Below are positions 1 to 12,300 of a stretch of DNA of 64,000 nt, in pieces. Position 1 is the stretch's first letter; every line of letters starts with the position of its first letter. Position numbers and translations under genes: made by a program. A model generated the notes under the pieces. That model was not told the DNA's origin. It made no database searches and saw only the letters and a program-made list of their open reading frames with translations. Source of the DNA: Lampris incognitus (lineage: Eukaryota; Chordata; Actinopteri; Lampriformes; Lampridae); assembly GCF_029633865.1 (NCBI RefSeq), contig NC_079219.1:10257306-10321305 (forward strand), in the 5' to 3' direction.

Positions 1-29
1 ACGTTACCTTTTTGTAGTGTAGTGTAGTG

Positions 30-800
30 CAGTGTTTCTCAACCGGGGGTCCGCGGACCCCTAGTGGTCCGTGGTGTAATTGCAAGGGGTCCGTGAAAAT
101 AAAATATCTTTTAAAAAAAAGATCCTATGACATTTATAGAAATAGGATTATTTTACTCAAATGTGACTGAGACCTTTATCTACCTAAACTATAAAGGGTA
201 ACAGGACTTTTTTCTCTAATTACATGTGTTTCACACGTGTAATTTATTGTATTTTAATAAGAGATCTCGCTCCCGTTTGCATTGTTAAAAGTTACTGCAT
301 AAAAATTCTGTTGTTACATATATCTGAAAGTTACTGAATACATATTCTGTTTTGTTACATATATCTGAAAGTTACTGAATACATATTCTGTTTAGTTACA
401 TATATCTGAAAGTTACTGAATACATATTCTGTGCTGTTACATATATCTGAAAGTTACTGAATACATATTCTGTTTTGTTACATATATCTGAAAGTTACTG
501 AATACATATTCTGTTTTGTTACATATATCTGAAAGTTACTGAATACATATTCTGTTTTGTTACATATATCTGAAAGTTACTGCATAAGAATTCTGTTTTG
601 TTAACTATATCTAAGTTACAACTGAAAGCTCTTATTTTTACCCCAGAGAGTGAATAAATGCTATAATGCAATTTAAAATGCAGTTTCTACTGTTTCTATC
701 AAATTGCAACCCCCCTCCCCCAAGATCAGGTGGAGGGGTCCTCAGGGTAGATCAAAAATACGCAGGGGGTCCCGGACCCCAAAAAGGTTGAGAACTACTG
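30..800. mobile_element. hAT-type non-autonomous element (MITE) with internal minisatellite
   Basis: The ends are inverted repeats of each other (CAGTGTTTCTCAACC at the left, GGTTGAGAACTACTG at the right). The element is flanked by a perfect 8-base direct repeat GTGTAGTG (22-29 and 801-808). An 8-base target duplication with CAG...CTG-like ends is the signature of the hAT superfamily. There is no transposase frame; much of the interior is a 41-bp tandem repeat. Confidence 0.85.
313..599. repeat. 41-bp minisatellite, about 7 units
   Basis: The word GTTACATATATCTGAAAG recurs exactly every 41 bases (313, 354, 395, 436, 477, 518, 559), with few differences between units. The array lies wholly inside the hAT MITE, so it was either carried by the element or expanded after insertion. 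Confidence 0.9.
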
Positions 801-803
801 GTG

Positions 804-840
<37 letters not shown>

Positions 841-870
841 TGTGTGTGCGCGTGCGCGTGTGCGTGCTTA
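804..870. repeat. (TG)n microsatellite
   Basis: A TG run with a few C and T interruptions starts within the right target duplication of the hAT MITE. It gives spurious Cys/Val reading frames. Confidence 0.9.
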
Positions 871-1120
871 GTTATACTGTGCCGTGCACGGGTCCGTCGT
901 TGTGCCACCGTGCGTGTGTGAGCGAGAGACTGAGAGAGGGGGGGATATTTCCTTGGCAGATCAATACTAGCCTAGATAGAGAGCACCTCAGCGCCCCCTC
1001 TCAAAATACCTTCCCCACGCCCCTGTTTGACAGAATTACTGTGTATAATTAAATAAAGCAAACATAAGACGCGTTTGTACAATTTTTTTTCTTCCTGCAA
1101 ACAATACAAGACCATAGCAA

Positions 1121-1434
1121 CCATCCATCCATCCATTGATTGGCTGAACCGCTTATCCTGCTCTCAGGGCCGCGGGGATGCTGGAGCCTATCCCAGCAGT
1201 CACAGGCCGCCAGGCCATCACACAGGGCCCACACACACATTCATACCTAGGGGCAATTTAGTATGGCTGAGTCACCTGACCTACATGTCTTTGGACTGTG
1301 GGAGGAAACCCACGCAGACACGGGGAGAACATGCAAACTCCACACAGAGGACGACCCGGGACGACCCCCCCGGGGCTCGAACCCAGGACCTTCTTGCTGG
1401 GAGGCGACCGTGCTAACCACTGCGCCACCATAGC
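1121..1434 (-). mobile_element. tRNA-derived SINE-like repeat, copy 1
   Basis: Read on the minus strand, it starts with a tRNA-like head (TGGCGCAGTGGTTAGC as A-box region, GGTTCGAGCCC as B box). It continues through a body with the word ACATGTCTTTGGACTGTGGG (plus orientation) and ends in CCATCCATCC-type tail repeats. The same unit recurs at 3447-3826, 27625-27735 (partial) and 31338-31568. The family is common in fish genomes; I do not assign a family name. Confidence 0.75.
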
Positions 1435-1454
1435 AATCGTGTAGTTTTTTGTCT

Positions 1455-1672
1455 CCATTGCACGCTGTCCATCTTGGGTGAGAGATCCCCCCCCCCTCTG
1501 TTGCCCTCCCTGAGGTTTCTCCCTGTTAAAGGGGTTTTTAGGGAGTTGTTCCTTATCCGATGAGAGGGTCTAAGGACAGGATGTTGTGTTGCTGTTGAGC
1601 CCACTGAGGCAAATTTGTAATTTGTGATATTGGACTATACAAATAAAATTGGTTTGATTTGATTTTTACTTT
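1455..1672 (+). mobile_element. 3' tail of a fish retroposon, copy 1
   Basis: The sequence from CCATCTTGGG through AGGGAGTTGTTCCTTATCCG to ACAAATAAAATTGGTTTGA is repeated, diverged, at 8155-8380. It ends in short TTTGATTTG-like repeats typical of LINE or SINE 3' ends. No reading frame is apparent. Confidence 0.6.
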
Positions 1673-1705
1673 CCAGCTGCGCAGTTTGTGGGGTCCCCCC
1701 CCCCC

Positions 1706-1930
1706 CGCGTTATTATGGATCCCACTGCTTTTCTGGGCAAGACACGCCTTGCGTAGCATCCAGGCGCTAGGATTCCAGGAAGATCCACCCCTACTCTGCC
1801 TCTGATTAGCTAACCTTACACCTAACTCCGCCCTAACCCTAACCTTAACCAACCCGACCAACGGAGGCAACGAGTACTGGCCAATCAGAGGCAGAGTGCC
1901 CAGAAAAGCAGTGGGATCCGTAATAACGCG
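1706..1930. mobile_element. fold-back MITE with long terminal inverted repeats
   Basis: About 35 bases at the left end, CGCGTTATTATGGATCCCAC onward, are repeated inverted at the right end with one or two differences. The core contains CCCTAACCCTAACC-like telomere-like words and CCAACGGAGGCAACGAGTAC, also found in the related element at 29009-29176. Confidence 0.75.
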
Positions 1931-2507
<577 letters not shown>

Positions 2508-2621
2508 CAGCTCCACTAATGAGATTGTTCCTCTGAGGGTTTTCCCCTCTGGTCTGTTTACATACTGAAGAATTCTGCTTGGTTGAACCAAACCAAACTT
2601 GTACTTGAAACCAAACTGAAT

Positions 2622-2623
<2 letters not shown>

Positions 2624-2714
<91 letters not shown>
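2624..2714. repeat. (TG)n microsatellite
   Basis: A second, near-perfect TG run of about 45 units, about 120 bases after the first. Confidence 0.97.
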
Positions 2715-2716
<2 letters not shown>

Positions 2717-3446
2717 TCTAAATCCTTGCTGCTCCCTTGGTGTGCTAAGCAAGCACACAGCGGCTAGTATTCAGTGTGTGGAAAGTTTGACTGCTCATAG
2801 GAGATGGTTTATGATGGAGACTGAAAACCCGCTGTGGGTGTAACCCAAGTGGACATTTACGGGCCAACCCAACTTTATTTGTATACAGTAGTGTTTTAAA
2901 CACAACACAAGGATTGTTCAAACATCTTTCTCGATGTGGTGCAAAAATATAAAAGTGCATGAGAACTCATCCACCATATGGTGTAAACGCATAGTGCAGT
3001 CACTACACACAGACGCACAAAAATACACTGAGGTCAGACAGAGTTAAAAGCTACTGAATAGTAATGTGTTTTAACTTTGTTTTCTTTTTATAAATGTCAA
3101 TGGAAGTAAAGGACCTGATAGTAAGGTAAGGGCTGAGCCACAGGTCCGGGGTCACAACTGAAAAGTCTCTGTCACTCCGTGACTTTATCCTTTACCGAGG
3201 AACAGATTCAGACCTTTGGTCGGAAGACCTGCGAGGTTTGGCCGTAAAGCACAGAGACAGAAGGTCAGAAGACGTCTCAGGCTTTGTGGCTAAATCGCAA
3301 GATCTTGAATTCGGCTCTGTAGCTAACAGAGAGCTGATGTAATGATGGAAGGGGTACCGGAAGTACCAGTGTAGTGATACAGGAATATTTGCTCAATCTC
3401 TTGGCCGTGTGCTTAGGCTCTGTCCCTGGACCTCCTGACTGGGTCC
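2715..3446. other. no gene seen
   Basis: Unrecognised sequence between a microsatellite and a SINE. Short open frames here have no splice context or family resemblance that I can see. Confidence 0.5.
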
Positions 3447-3826
3447 ATCCTTCCATTATCCGAACCGCTTATCCTGCACTCGGGGTCGCCGGGATGCTGG
3501 ACCCATCCCAGCAGTCATTGGGCGGCAGGCGGGGAGACGCCATGGACAGGCTGCCAGGTCATCACACAGGGCCGACATACACGCACACATTCATACCTAG
3601 GGGCAATTTAGTATGGCCGGTTCACCTGACCTACATGTCTTTGGACTGTGGGAGGAAACCGGAGCCCCCGGAGGAAACCCACACAGACACGGGCAGAACA
3701 TGCAAACTCCACATAGAGGACGACCCGGGATGACCCCCCCCCCAAGGTTGGACTACCGTGGGGCTCGAACCCAGGACCTTCTTGCTGTGAGGCAACCATG
3801 CTAACCACTGCGCCACCGTGCCGCCC
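3447..3826 (-). mobile_element. tRNA-derived SINE-like repeat, copy 2 (longest)
   Basis: This is the most complete copy of the family described at 1121-1434. On the minus strand it runs from the head GGGCGGCACGGTGGCGCAGT through GGTTCGAGCCCC to the tail words TATCCGAACCGCTTATCC (plus orientation). The A- and B-box words of a tRNA promoter are intact. Confidence 0.8.
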
Positions 3827-4329
3827 TCCTGACTATGTGATGTTTGGAAATGAAGCGTCTTCTGCTGTGACACAGAGGTAACTCTAATGAAGAGCACAGA
3901 TGACTAAACTGTCTTTTTTTTAGTTTGTTCTCATGTGAAAGTGCCTCTCAGCCTGCATTGTACTGATTCACATTATTTATTTTATCTATCTAAACAAGGT
4001 GGGTAGCTAAATGGAGCAACGATGTTGATATGAAACAGATCTGCTGTCTGAAGGGGCCTTCTTTATGCTGGTAGCACACTGGGGCCACTTTAGAGATGCA
4101 AGGAGCTGGTGCCATTTTTAATTTCTGTCCTTCTCGGTTGGGTTTCTCAAATGTGAAGTATAGCCTGCTGCATGACTATCTGTCCTGAAAGCGGAATCCC
4201 TCCTTTGATGATCTTCCGGAATTTTCTGAGTTCTTCAGTTTAGTTTAGTTCTTTATATTTTGAATATTCTCTCTCTCTCTCATATATATATATATCTTTA
4301 TATTCCTGCTATTGTGTGCATTTATGATA

Positions 4330-4530
<201 letters not shown>

Positions 4531-4539
4531 GTCAAGCAG

Positions 4540-7262
4540 GGGTTAATGGACTCAAGCGCAGACCAAAACCTGATGAAAAAAGGAAAAGCTGTTTATTTAA
4601 CAGATTAAAACAGCAGAAAAAGTCTTATAGACATTATCCAAAAAATCCAGTAGCAACACTGAAACAGAGACCAAGTAGAGAGTTGGGTAAAGGGCAGGGT
4701 ATGATATCCAAAAACAGAATCCAAGACAGCAAGCAATATTGGAATCAGATAACAAGGGGTCAAACACCAACAGAGTCCGAGACGGCAGGCAATAACGTGG
4801 GCAAAAAAACAAGCAGATTTCTGAAACGAATATGCAGAACACATGTTAAGGTTTGAACGACGCAGGTACGAAATACAATGGCACAATCCGGCAAACAACA
4901 AATGAACTGCAGGGTATAAGTAACAAGGAGTGATGAGGTGATGAATTGCAGGTGAGGAGAGAGAGCCAAGAGAGTGCGAGAGAGAGCACGAGCTCAGGCA
5001 GGAGTCCTGAGAGTACACCCCCCCCCCCCCGAGGAATGCCTCTTGGCATCACTGCAGGCGGATGAGGGTGCTAGCAGTGGAAATCCCAAATGAGGGTGCG
5101 GTCCAGGATGTGATGCAAGGGGACCAGGACCATAACTCACTGGAATGCTTCACCCCGGTGGCGAACATCCAACGGTTACTTGACTGGTCAAACTGGTGAC
5201 CCGTCAATGAGATGCAGAGGAGGTGGGGCTGGGGCAGGACGCAAGTGAGGGTTTTGATGTACTGGTTTAATCTGGGAGATATGGAAGGCTGGGTGCACGG
5301 TGGAGGGAACAGGGCAGTATAAGGTAGACCAGAGATGGATCGATGACCTTGGAGGTGGGATACGGGCCAATGAACCGAGGTACCAACTTACAAGAGCAGA
5401 CTTATAGCAGTAGGTCCCTAGTGGACAACCAGACCCTCTGGCCACATCCATAAAGGGGAGCATGGGTTCTTCATTAGCCTTCTGTCCAGCTGAACCTAAT
5501 AGTGGTGGAAGTAAGAGCAGTGAGTGGGACGGCAAACTTACTATAGTCCTATAGGAACCTCCAATAAAAATTCCCGAAGCCCAAAAATCTTCGGAGTTCC
5601 TTGCAGTTCTTAGGGTTGGGCCACTCATACACCATCTTGAGCTTACCAGCGTCTATCTGGATGCCACCTGCAGTGACATCAAACCCAAGGGTGGAGACCA
5701 ACTGTTTGATAGAGTTTACATTTCTCTGCCTTAACATAGAGCTGCTTCTCCAGGAGCCATTATAAGACCTGCAGGACATGCTGCACATGCTCCTGGACAG
5801 ACTTAGAAAAAAATCAGAATGTCATCGAGGTAGACAAAGACAAACTGGTTTATCATATCTCTCAGGACATTGTTGACCATAGTCTGAAACATAGCAGGAG
5901 TCTTGGTCAACCAAAAAGGCTTTTGAGGATGTATTCGTGATGTCCAGTGGGGGTGTCTTCCACTCATTACCCTCTCTGATGCAGACCAGGCGGTAGGTAT
6001 TGTCGAGGTCCAGTGTAGAAACAATAGTTGCTCCCTGCAGAAGCTCCAAAGCAGATGACATGAGGGGTAATGGGTAACGGTTCTTAACTGTAATCTCATT
6101 AAGTCTCCGTACATACTAGCTGGAGGGGGTCACCCTTCCCCACAAAAGAAAATCCTGCCCCAGCTGGAGAGGAAGAAGGGCGAATAATACCGGCAACCAG
6201 GGAATAATTATACTTATTCATAGCCTCGAGCTCTGGTGGAAAAAATGAATAGAGATGGCCCCTGGGGGGAGAGGGGGGGGCGTACCTGGCAACAAATCAA
6301 CAGAGCAGTCTAGGGGCAGCGAAGTAGCCCTGAACTTACTGAAGACCATCTGTAGGTCCAGTTATTCAGAAGGAATAGACAGATCCGGGTAATCCTCCTG
6401 AGGCACTGGGAGAACAAAAACAGAATACTGGGCCGACCCAAGACAGTGAGTATGGCAGAATTGTCTCCAGCCCAACACAGAATTGTCAGCCCTGTTAATG
6501 CGGGGGTTATGCTTAACAATTCAGGGATGGCCCAAAACCACTGGGACCTGGGGTGAGTCTAAGACATATAAAGCACTCTACTCACAGTGATTACCAGATA
6601 AAAGAAGACTCGCCGGGGCTGTGATATGGATGATACTGGCAAGCTTCCTCCCGTTCAAGGCACTGGCCACCAGTGGAGAGTAGAGGGCAGAGGTGAACAG
6701 GCCCCACTGGGAAGCCAGAGAGGCATCAATGAAATTCTGTTTTTGGATATCATACCCTGCCCTTTGCCCATCTCTGTACTTGGTCTCTGTTTCAGTTTTG
6801 CTACTGGATTTTTTGGATAATGTCTGTAAGACTTTTTCTGCTGTTTTAATCTGTTGAATAAACAGCTTTTCTCTATTAATTTTTTCCACCAGAGCTCGAG
6901 GCTATGAATAAGTATAATTATTGTTGGTCCCTCCAGAGAGAGTAGCAGGTAAAAGAGTGTGAAGTGTTGGGGAATTCTGAACAGGGGTGACGCTCACCAG
7001 TACTCCTAAGTCTGCTGGCGGGCACTGTCTTTTACTGGACAGTGAAATGTCCAGTCATACTACAGTAGACACAACCTCATGCTGACACGTCTCTGCCATT
7101 CTGCCAGAGTCAGGCGAGTTCTGTCAATCTGCATGGGTTCTTGTTCAAAGGGGGGCGTGGAGCCAGAGTTAGGAGCAACAGCACCTCCCTTCAACTGAAC
7201 ATAATGAGAAGTAGAAAACAGTGCTGCTACTAAACGTCGTCGGTGGACTCGGAGCATTTACA
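4540..7262 (-). mobile_element. Ty3/Gypsy (Sushi-like) LTR retrotransposon fossil
   Basis: Minus strand, broken and rearranged. From high to low coordinates there is a Gag-like piece near 7060-7260 (MQIDRTRLTLAEWQRR), a reverse transcriptase piece at 5800-6110 with the active-site word VYLDDILIF, and a downstream pol piece at 5549-5788 (ELRRFLGFGNFYWRF). About 170 bases at 6725-6895 match 4565-4735 in inverted orientation, and a shorter inverted pair joins about 6205-6250 to 6878-6925. The element has therefore been partly folded or duplicated. It carries many breaks and is old by the look of its frames. Confidence 0.75.
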
Positions 7263-8154
7263 CCCGATCAGATTTTCAGTCAGAACGCAAAACATTTTGT
7301 GACATTTAGGAGAAAAAACATCTAATAACTGATATGAACAGTCTGGTCAGCCTGTGGTCAGAATGAAAGTTTGATTAACTCGGAGGGCAAAATCAACTTA
7401 TCCAATGAGCAGCAAATCACATAGACATACCGAAGAGTAATATGTCCTACATGAAAATGACTACATCCAAATCAATACATCCAAGACTTCCTCTGTGGAC
7501 ATTACTAAACGTAACATTCATGTGACTTTGGCCTACACTCACATTTTGAATATGCAGACTGGAGAGTGGATGAATCATAGCAAAACCGCTGCCAGTAGCT
7601 CTGACTTGTTAGCTGTCTTTCTTCTCAAGTCAAGGTTACTGTGGTTGGTCTGTTAGAAACTAGACTGATCTCAGTCTTAAGTTGAGGCCAGTTCTCTACG
7701 AGGCACAAAAATGGACCCACTCCATGGAAATGAATGAAACTAAATTCAGTCTGGCTTCAGGAAAATCTTTGGTGGCAAATTTAACCAAGTTTCAGGTTGG
7801 GAATTAGGAAAGCACAAATATGCATATCTGCCTTTACCAGTATCTGATATCAAAGTGACACCAGGCTAAATCCGAATAAAATCATAGTAGGTCTTAGTTT
7901 CAGAGAATTTCCCCACTGCTAAAATCTGATGCCGTCTGCCGTCAGTAACAGCCAGAAATCAAAGCGATTTGAATTATCTGCCTTACTTAAACATGTGATA
8001 TCTATTATTATTATTATTATTAATAATAATAATATTTTTTGTTTGTTTGTTCTTTTTGTCCACTTCATAGTCTTCATAAATTTTATAATTCCATTATAAT
8101 TGTGTTGTCCTCTTTTAATGTTGTATTGTGTAAATTGTGTAAGCACAACATCCA
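7263..8154. other. no gene seen; short (ATT)n
   Basis: AT-rich unrecognised sequence. An (ATT)n/(AAT)n run lies near 8004-8034. Confidence 0.5.
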
Positions 8155-8382
8155 TTGCACGTGGTCCATCTTGGGAGAGAGATCCCTCTCTCCCAAGATG
8201 CTCCCTGAGGTTTCTCCCTATTGTTTCTCCCTGTTAAAGGATTTTTTCTTTCTTTTTAGGGAGTTGTTCCTTAACCGATGTGAGGGTCTAAGGACAGGAT
8301 GCTGTGCTGCTGTAAAGCCCCTTGAGGCAAATGTGTAATTTGTGATATTGGGCTATACAAATAAAATTGACTTGACTTGACA
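8155..8382 (+). mobile_element. 3' tail of a fish retroposon, copy 2
   Basis: A diverged repeat of 1455-1672. It shares CTCCCTGAGGTTTCTCCCT, AGGGAGTTGTTCCTTA, GAGGGTCTAAGGACAGGATG and ACAAATAAAATTGACTTGAC, ending in TTGACTTGAC-like tail repeats. Confidence 0.6.
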
Positions 8383-8523
8383 CTTACTCTTTAAACAGGC
8401 ATTTCAGATCTTTGTATTCAGCATTTAGCCATTTGCGCTGGTATACATGCATAAGAAAATCCAGCTGTAACCTAACTGAAAACAACATCCAGATCAATGA
8501 TGCAACATCAAATGCAGACGCCA

Positions 8524-8952
8524 CCCACATAGCATCCGGATGTGGGCCACTTCAGGCAATGATGCAGCACTGATGGCCTTCTTCTGGCCCTGACAAAATG
8601 GATGTTAGCCTGAAGTGGCCCACATGTATAATAGCAAATATGGCCCAAATACGCCAAATCAAATGTGGGCCTTTTTTGGCAAAGATGCGGTGCTCTGGGC
8701 AACATGTAATCTGGATGTGACCCTGAAGTGGCCCGTGTGGTAAATGGTGAATATGGCCCAAATACCACAAAACAAATATGGGCCACCTTTGGCAAATATG
8801 TGGCACATGCAGCATTGCTATGGCTTGGTTCTGGCCCAGATCTGGCAAACAGGAGCGGACCGCCCAAGTGCCATCATTCCATGCGGTATGTGGGCCGGAT
8901 GAAAGTGTCTGGTGTGGGACGGGTCCGGGCCACAGCAATTTTGCTATCTGGG
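8524..8952 (+). mobile_element. MITE with CCCAGATAGCA ends, copy A
   Basis: The inverted ends are CCCACATAGCA and TGCTATCTGGG. The interior is made of many variants of GGGCCACnTnTGGC and of ATATGGCCCAAAT. Copies B, C and D lie at 10213-10643, 11667-12003 and 43460-43886. Long frames are open on both strands in several copies, but I attribute them to the stop-poor GGCC/TGGCC composition. Confidence 0.8.
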
Positions 8953-9184
8953 CAGAGCAGGACAAGACATGAACCGAGAGCAACCACGACGATCTGACAT
9001 GGAGCATTTTAACGTGTTGGGACAGTCAAAGGAAATAAACTCTGCAGAAAGCGACTGTTGAAGCTTTAGTATTTTGCAGTCAACACATAACTCCTGAATT
9101 TTCTTAGCAGTTAAAAAGTTTAATGCAGCAAAGCTCAAATTTCAATAAAAAAAAAATCTGGCCTCTAGAAAACATTCATTCATT
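8953..9184. other. no gene seen
   Basis: A short unrecognised stretch between a MITE and a LINE fragment. Confidence 0.45.
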
Positions 9185-9475
9185 CATTGATAGCAGGTTG
9201 ATGCTCTACTACTGCCACTACTTTCGGCTGCTGCTGTTAGGGGGCGCCACAGCGGGTCACCCGTTTCCATCTCTTCCTGTCCTCTGCATCTTCCTCTGTC
9301 ACACCAGCCACCTGCATGTCCTCCCTCACCACATCCATAAACCTCCTCTTTGGCCTTCCTCTTTTCCTCTCCCCTGGCAGCTCCATCTTCAGCATCCTTC
9401 TCCCAACACACCCAACATGCATCTGTCCTCCACACGTGTCCAATACAGCAAATACCACGTGACACCATGCAGAGG
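9185..9475 (-). mobile_element. LINE ORF2 C-terminal fragment
   Basis: The minus-strand frame contains RRMLKMELPGERKRGRPKRR followed by MDVVREDMQVAGVTEEDAED. This is the basic, Arg/Lys-rich C-terminal tail typical of RTE/Tx1-like fish LINE proteins. Only the 3' end is present, as expected for a 5'-truncated insertion. Confidence 0.65.
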
Positions 9476-9984
9476 GAATGTCACAGGACTTCTCTAATAG
9501 AAAAAAACTGTGGTAAGTTTTCAAATGACCTCAAACCAGCACACCGTTAAAATACAAGAATCAAATCGCTGGTTTGCTTTCAGAATAGAAAGCAGCAATG
9601 AGAAAAACAGGCTTCCCTGGATATGCTGCTATATTTAATGAAAATAAAGTGAAAAACTTTACTATAAAACACAGTATTATTTTTCATACTTCACTTGGGG
9701 ATATGTCATTATTTTTCATCTGGTTAAAAACAACTCGGAAACATCAACAGCTGTAAACTATATTCGGGTCGCTAAAAAAGCCTTTATTTACAATTTTCAG
9801 TCAGAACCAACCAGTCAACCTCCAGCCACATCCACTTATACATACACATCTGCTGAATTTTTAAACATTTTTTAATGTCAATGCTCTTGATCCACCCTGC
9901 TTTTATTTATATATAAAATCTCTTTATTCTATTTTATTTTATAGGCACCAAGTACTTTCAGGGTTTTTTTTTTCTTATAATTTT
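9476..9984. other. no gene seen
   Basis: AT-rich unrecognised sequence with no exon-like signals. Confidence 0.5.
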
Positions 9985-10038
9985 GCTTTTGGATTATGCA
10001 AGCTGTGATGATGCTTTTGTTTCCCTCAGGATCAATAA

Positions 10039-10121
<83 letters not shown>
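9985..10121 (+). repeat. LINE-type 3' tail running into (ATCT)n microsatellite
   Basis: TTTTGGATTATGCAAGCTGT and CAGGATCAATAAATTATCTA precede about 22 ATCT units, parallel to 4330-4530. Confidence 0.7.
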
Positions 10122-10122
<1 letters not shown>

Positions 10123-10212
10123 ATCAGCTGAACCATGTGAATGGATTTTCTGACAAGTTGCAGTAAAACATGTTGCTTTGATAAAGAAGGAGCGTGTTCT
10201 CTCCTCTCCTTT

Positions 10213-10643
10213 CCCAGACAGAGCATCCGGATGTGGGCCACTTCAGGCAATGATGTGGCACTGATGGTCTTCTTCTGGCCCTGACAAAATGGATGTGAGC
10301 CTGAAGTGGCCCACATGTATAATACCAAATATGGCGCAAATATGCTAAATCAGATGTGGGCCTTTTTTGGCAAAGATGCGGTGCTCTGGGCAACATGTGA
10401 TCTGGATGTGACCCTGAAGTGGCCCGTGTGGTAAATGGTGAATATGGCCCAAATATCACAACACAAATATGGGCCACCTTTGGCAAATATGTGGCACATG
10501 CGGCATTGCTATGGCTTGGTTCTGGCCCAGATTTGGCAAACAGGAGCAGACCGCCCATGTGCCATCATTCCACGCGGTATGTGGGCCGGATGAAAGTGTC
10601 GGGTGTGGGACGGGTCCGGGCCACAGCAATTTTGCTATCTGGG
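10213..10643 (+). mobile_element. MITE with CCCAGATAGCA ends, copy B
   Basis: Collinear with copy A over its whole length at high identity, with the right end TGCTATCTGGG. The left end reads CCCAGACAGAGCA, slightly altered. Confidence 0.8.
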
Positions 10644-11666
10644 TTACTTCAGGATGTTTGACGGAGCTGGATGACAAGAGGCATCAGTTATGAGCAAGCT
10701 AGTTTATATATTCTTCAAATACAAAGAGACCAGAGTGGTAAAAGCGTCAAAGTAGGACCACCCTGCTTTAAGAGTCCTTCACTTCCTGTAAGGATAAATG
10801 GTGATGGGCGGTAACAGCTGTCACCCCACCGAATTTGGTTTCATTTCCAGACAACACAGTAAACCTTCATCTGCTCTCAGTGGGTCTGATAACATTCATT
10901 GTCGAAAGAAGAAAAAAAAAGAGCAGAAAATTAAAAGCTATACTGTTTTTTTTTCATACAATACTGTTTTTAGCATAGCACTGTGTAATAAACCCCGGTG
11001 GGCAGTGTACTGGTTGTAACACCAGATTAAATCAATCCCACTATGTCTATTATATGAAGCAGTCTGTTCCTGAGTCCTAAAACCAGGAGGTCAGTTGTTT
11101 TTTTTTTGTTTTTTTGTTTTTTTTTGTTTTTTTTTTTGGACCCATGTGTTCTCTCGGCTCTGCCTCTCAAAACAGCAAAAATGAACGGGCTTCTGGTTCA
11201 ACACCCTCAGTTATGGTCTATAATCAGCACCAGGTTGCAAGATTTGGGTGTTCTGGGAGATATAATCCGACATCTAAACTTCTGGGAATTCTGAAAAAAA
11301 AATCATTGCGGTCAAGAAATGGCTTTAACGGACACCAATTTATGCTTCACAACGAGTAAACGTGGCATTTATTTGTGGAGATGATCTCATAGGGTAAGAC
11401 ATCTAAATATCTTTAAGGACAGTTCCAATTTTTTTTGGAACCCGTGTCTTATTTTTGTAGTTTTTGCCATCGTGCATATCTGTTATGACGTAATTTTGCT
11501 CACAGGCTTCATTTTGGAGATCTGGGACGTACGCGACCACCAGTGGACACCGCTGAGCTTTACAACTGTTTCTTAGTGGATAACTGAACACAAGTGTCAG
11601 ACATGTTTCAACAAGTCCAATTTAACCCAATTATCAAAACCATGTATTAACTTTATCAGAAAGGGA
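10644..11666. other. no gene seen
   Basis: Unrecognised sequence with a T-rich tract at 11096-11138. No splice-flanked frames. Confidence 0.5.
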
Positions 11667-12003
11667 CCCAGATAGCATCCGGATGTGGGCCACTTCAGGC
11701 AATGATGTGGGCCACTTCAGGCAATGATGTGGCAATGATGGCCTTCCTCTGGCCCTGACAAAATGGATGTGGGCCTGAAGTGGCCCGTGTGGTAAATGGT
11801 GACTATGGCCCAAATATCACAAACAAATATGGTCCACCTTTGGCAAATATGTGGCACATGCGGCATTGTTATGGCTTGGTTCTGGTCCAGATCTGGCAAA
11901 CAGGAGCGGATCGCCGAAGTGCCATCATTCCACGCGGTATGGGGGCCAGATGAAAGTGTTGGGTGTGGGACGGGTCCGGGCCACAGCAATTTTGCTATCT
12001 GGG
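11667..12003 (+). mobile_element. MITE with CCCAGATAGCA ends, copy C (internally deleted)
   Basis: Both ends are intact (CCCAGATAGCA and TGCTATCTGGG). The element is about 90 bases shorter than copies A and B because a central part is missing, and the word GGGCCACTTCAGGCAATGAT is duplicated near the left end. Confidence 0.8.
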
Positions 12004-12055
12004 GAAGGTCAAAGTTATCATCTGAAATGTCCAAATGGTAAATGACTGCAATTAT

Positions 12056-12300
12056 ACAGTGCCTTTTTTTTTTCAAAAGCACTTTACAAATAATGCCTCA
12101 CATATTTACCCACGCGCACATAAACAGACGGCAGTTTCAACCATGCAAGGTAACAGGGGGATGGTCAGGCGACAGATGTCCCGCTCAGAGACACCTTGTC
12201 ATTTTTGTGTGGAGCCGAGGATCAAACCAACAACAGGAGGACCTGCTCTACTTCCTGAGCCACTGTCCCCCCAATATTGCCCGATATTATCAATGGTCGA
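12056..12300. repeat. dispersed fish repeat, SINE-like
   Basis: The succession ACAGTGCCTTTT, AAGCACTTTACAAATAATGC, ATTTACCCACGCGCAC and GGAGCCGAGGATCAAACC resembles a widespread fish SINE-type repeat, as recalled from general knowledge. Only one copy lies in this window, so boundaries are approximate. Confidence 0.4.

Noticed and set aside
8508-10558. Long frames of 120-151 codons recurring in MITE copies
   Set aside because: They recur because the copies are the same repeat, they are open on both strands, and the GGCC/TGGC motif is poor in stop codons. No protein family is recognised.
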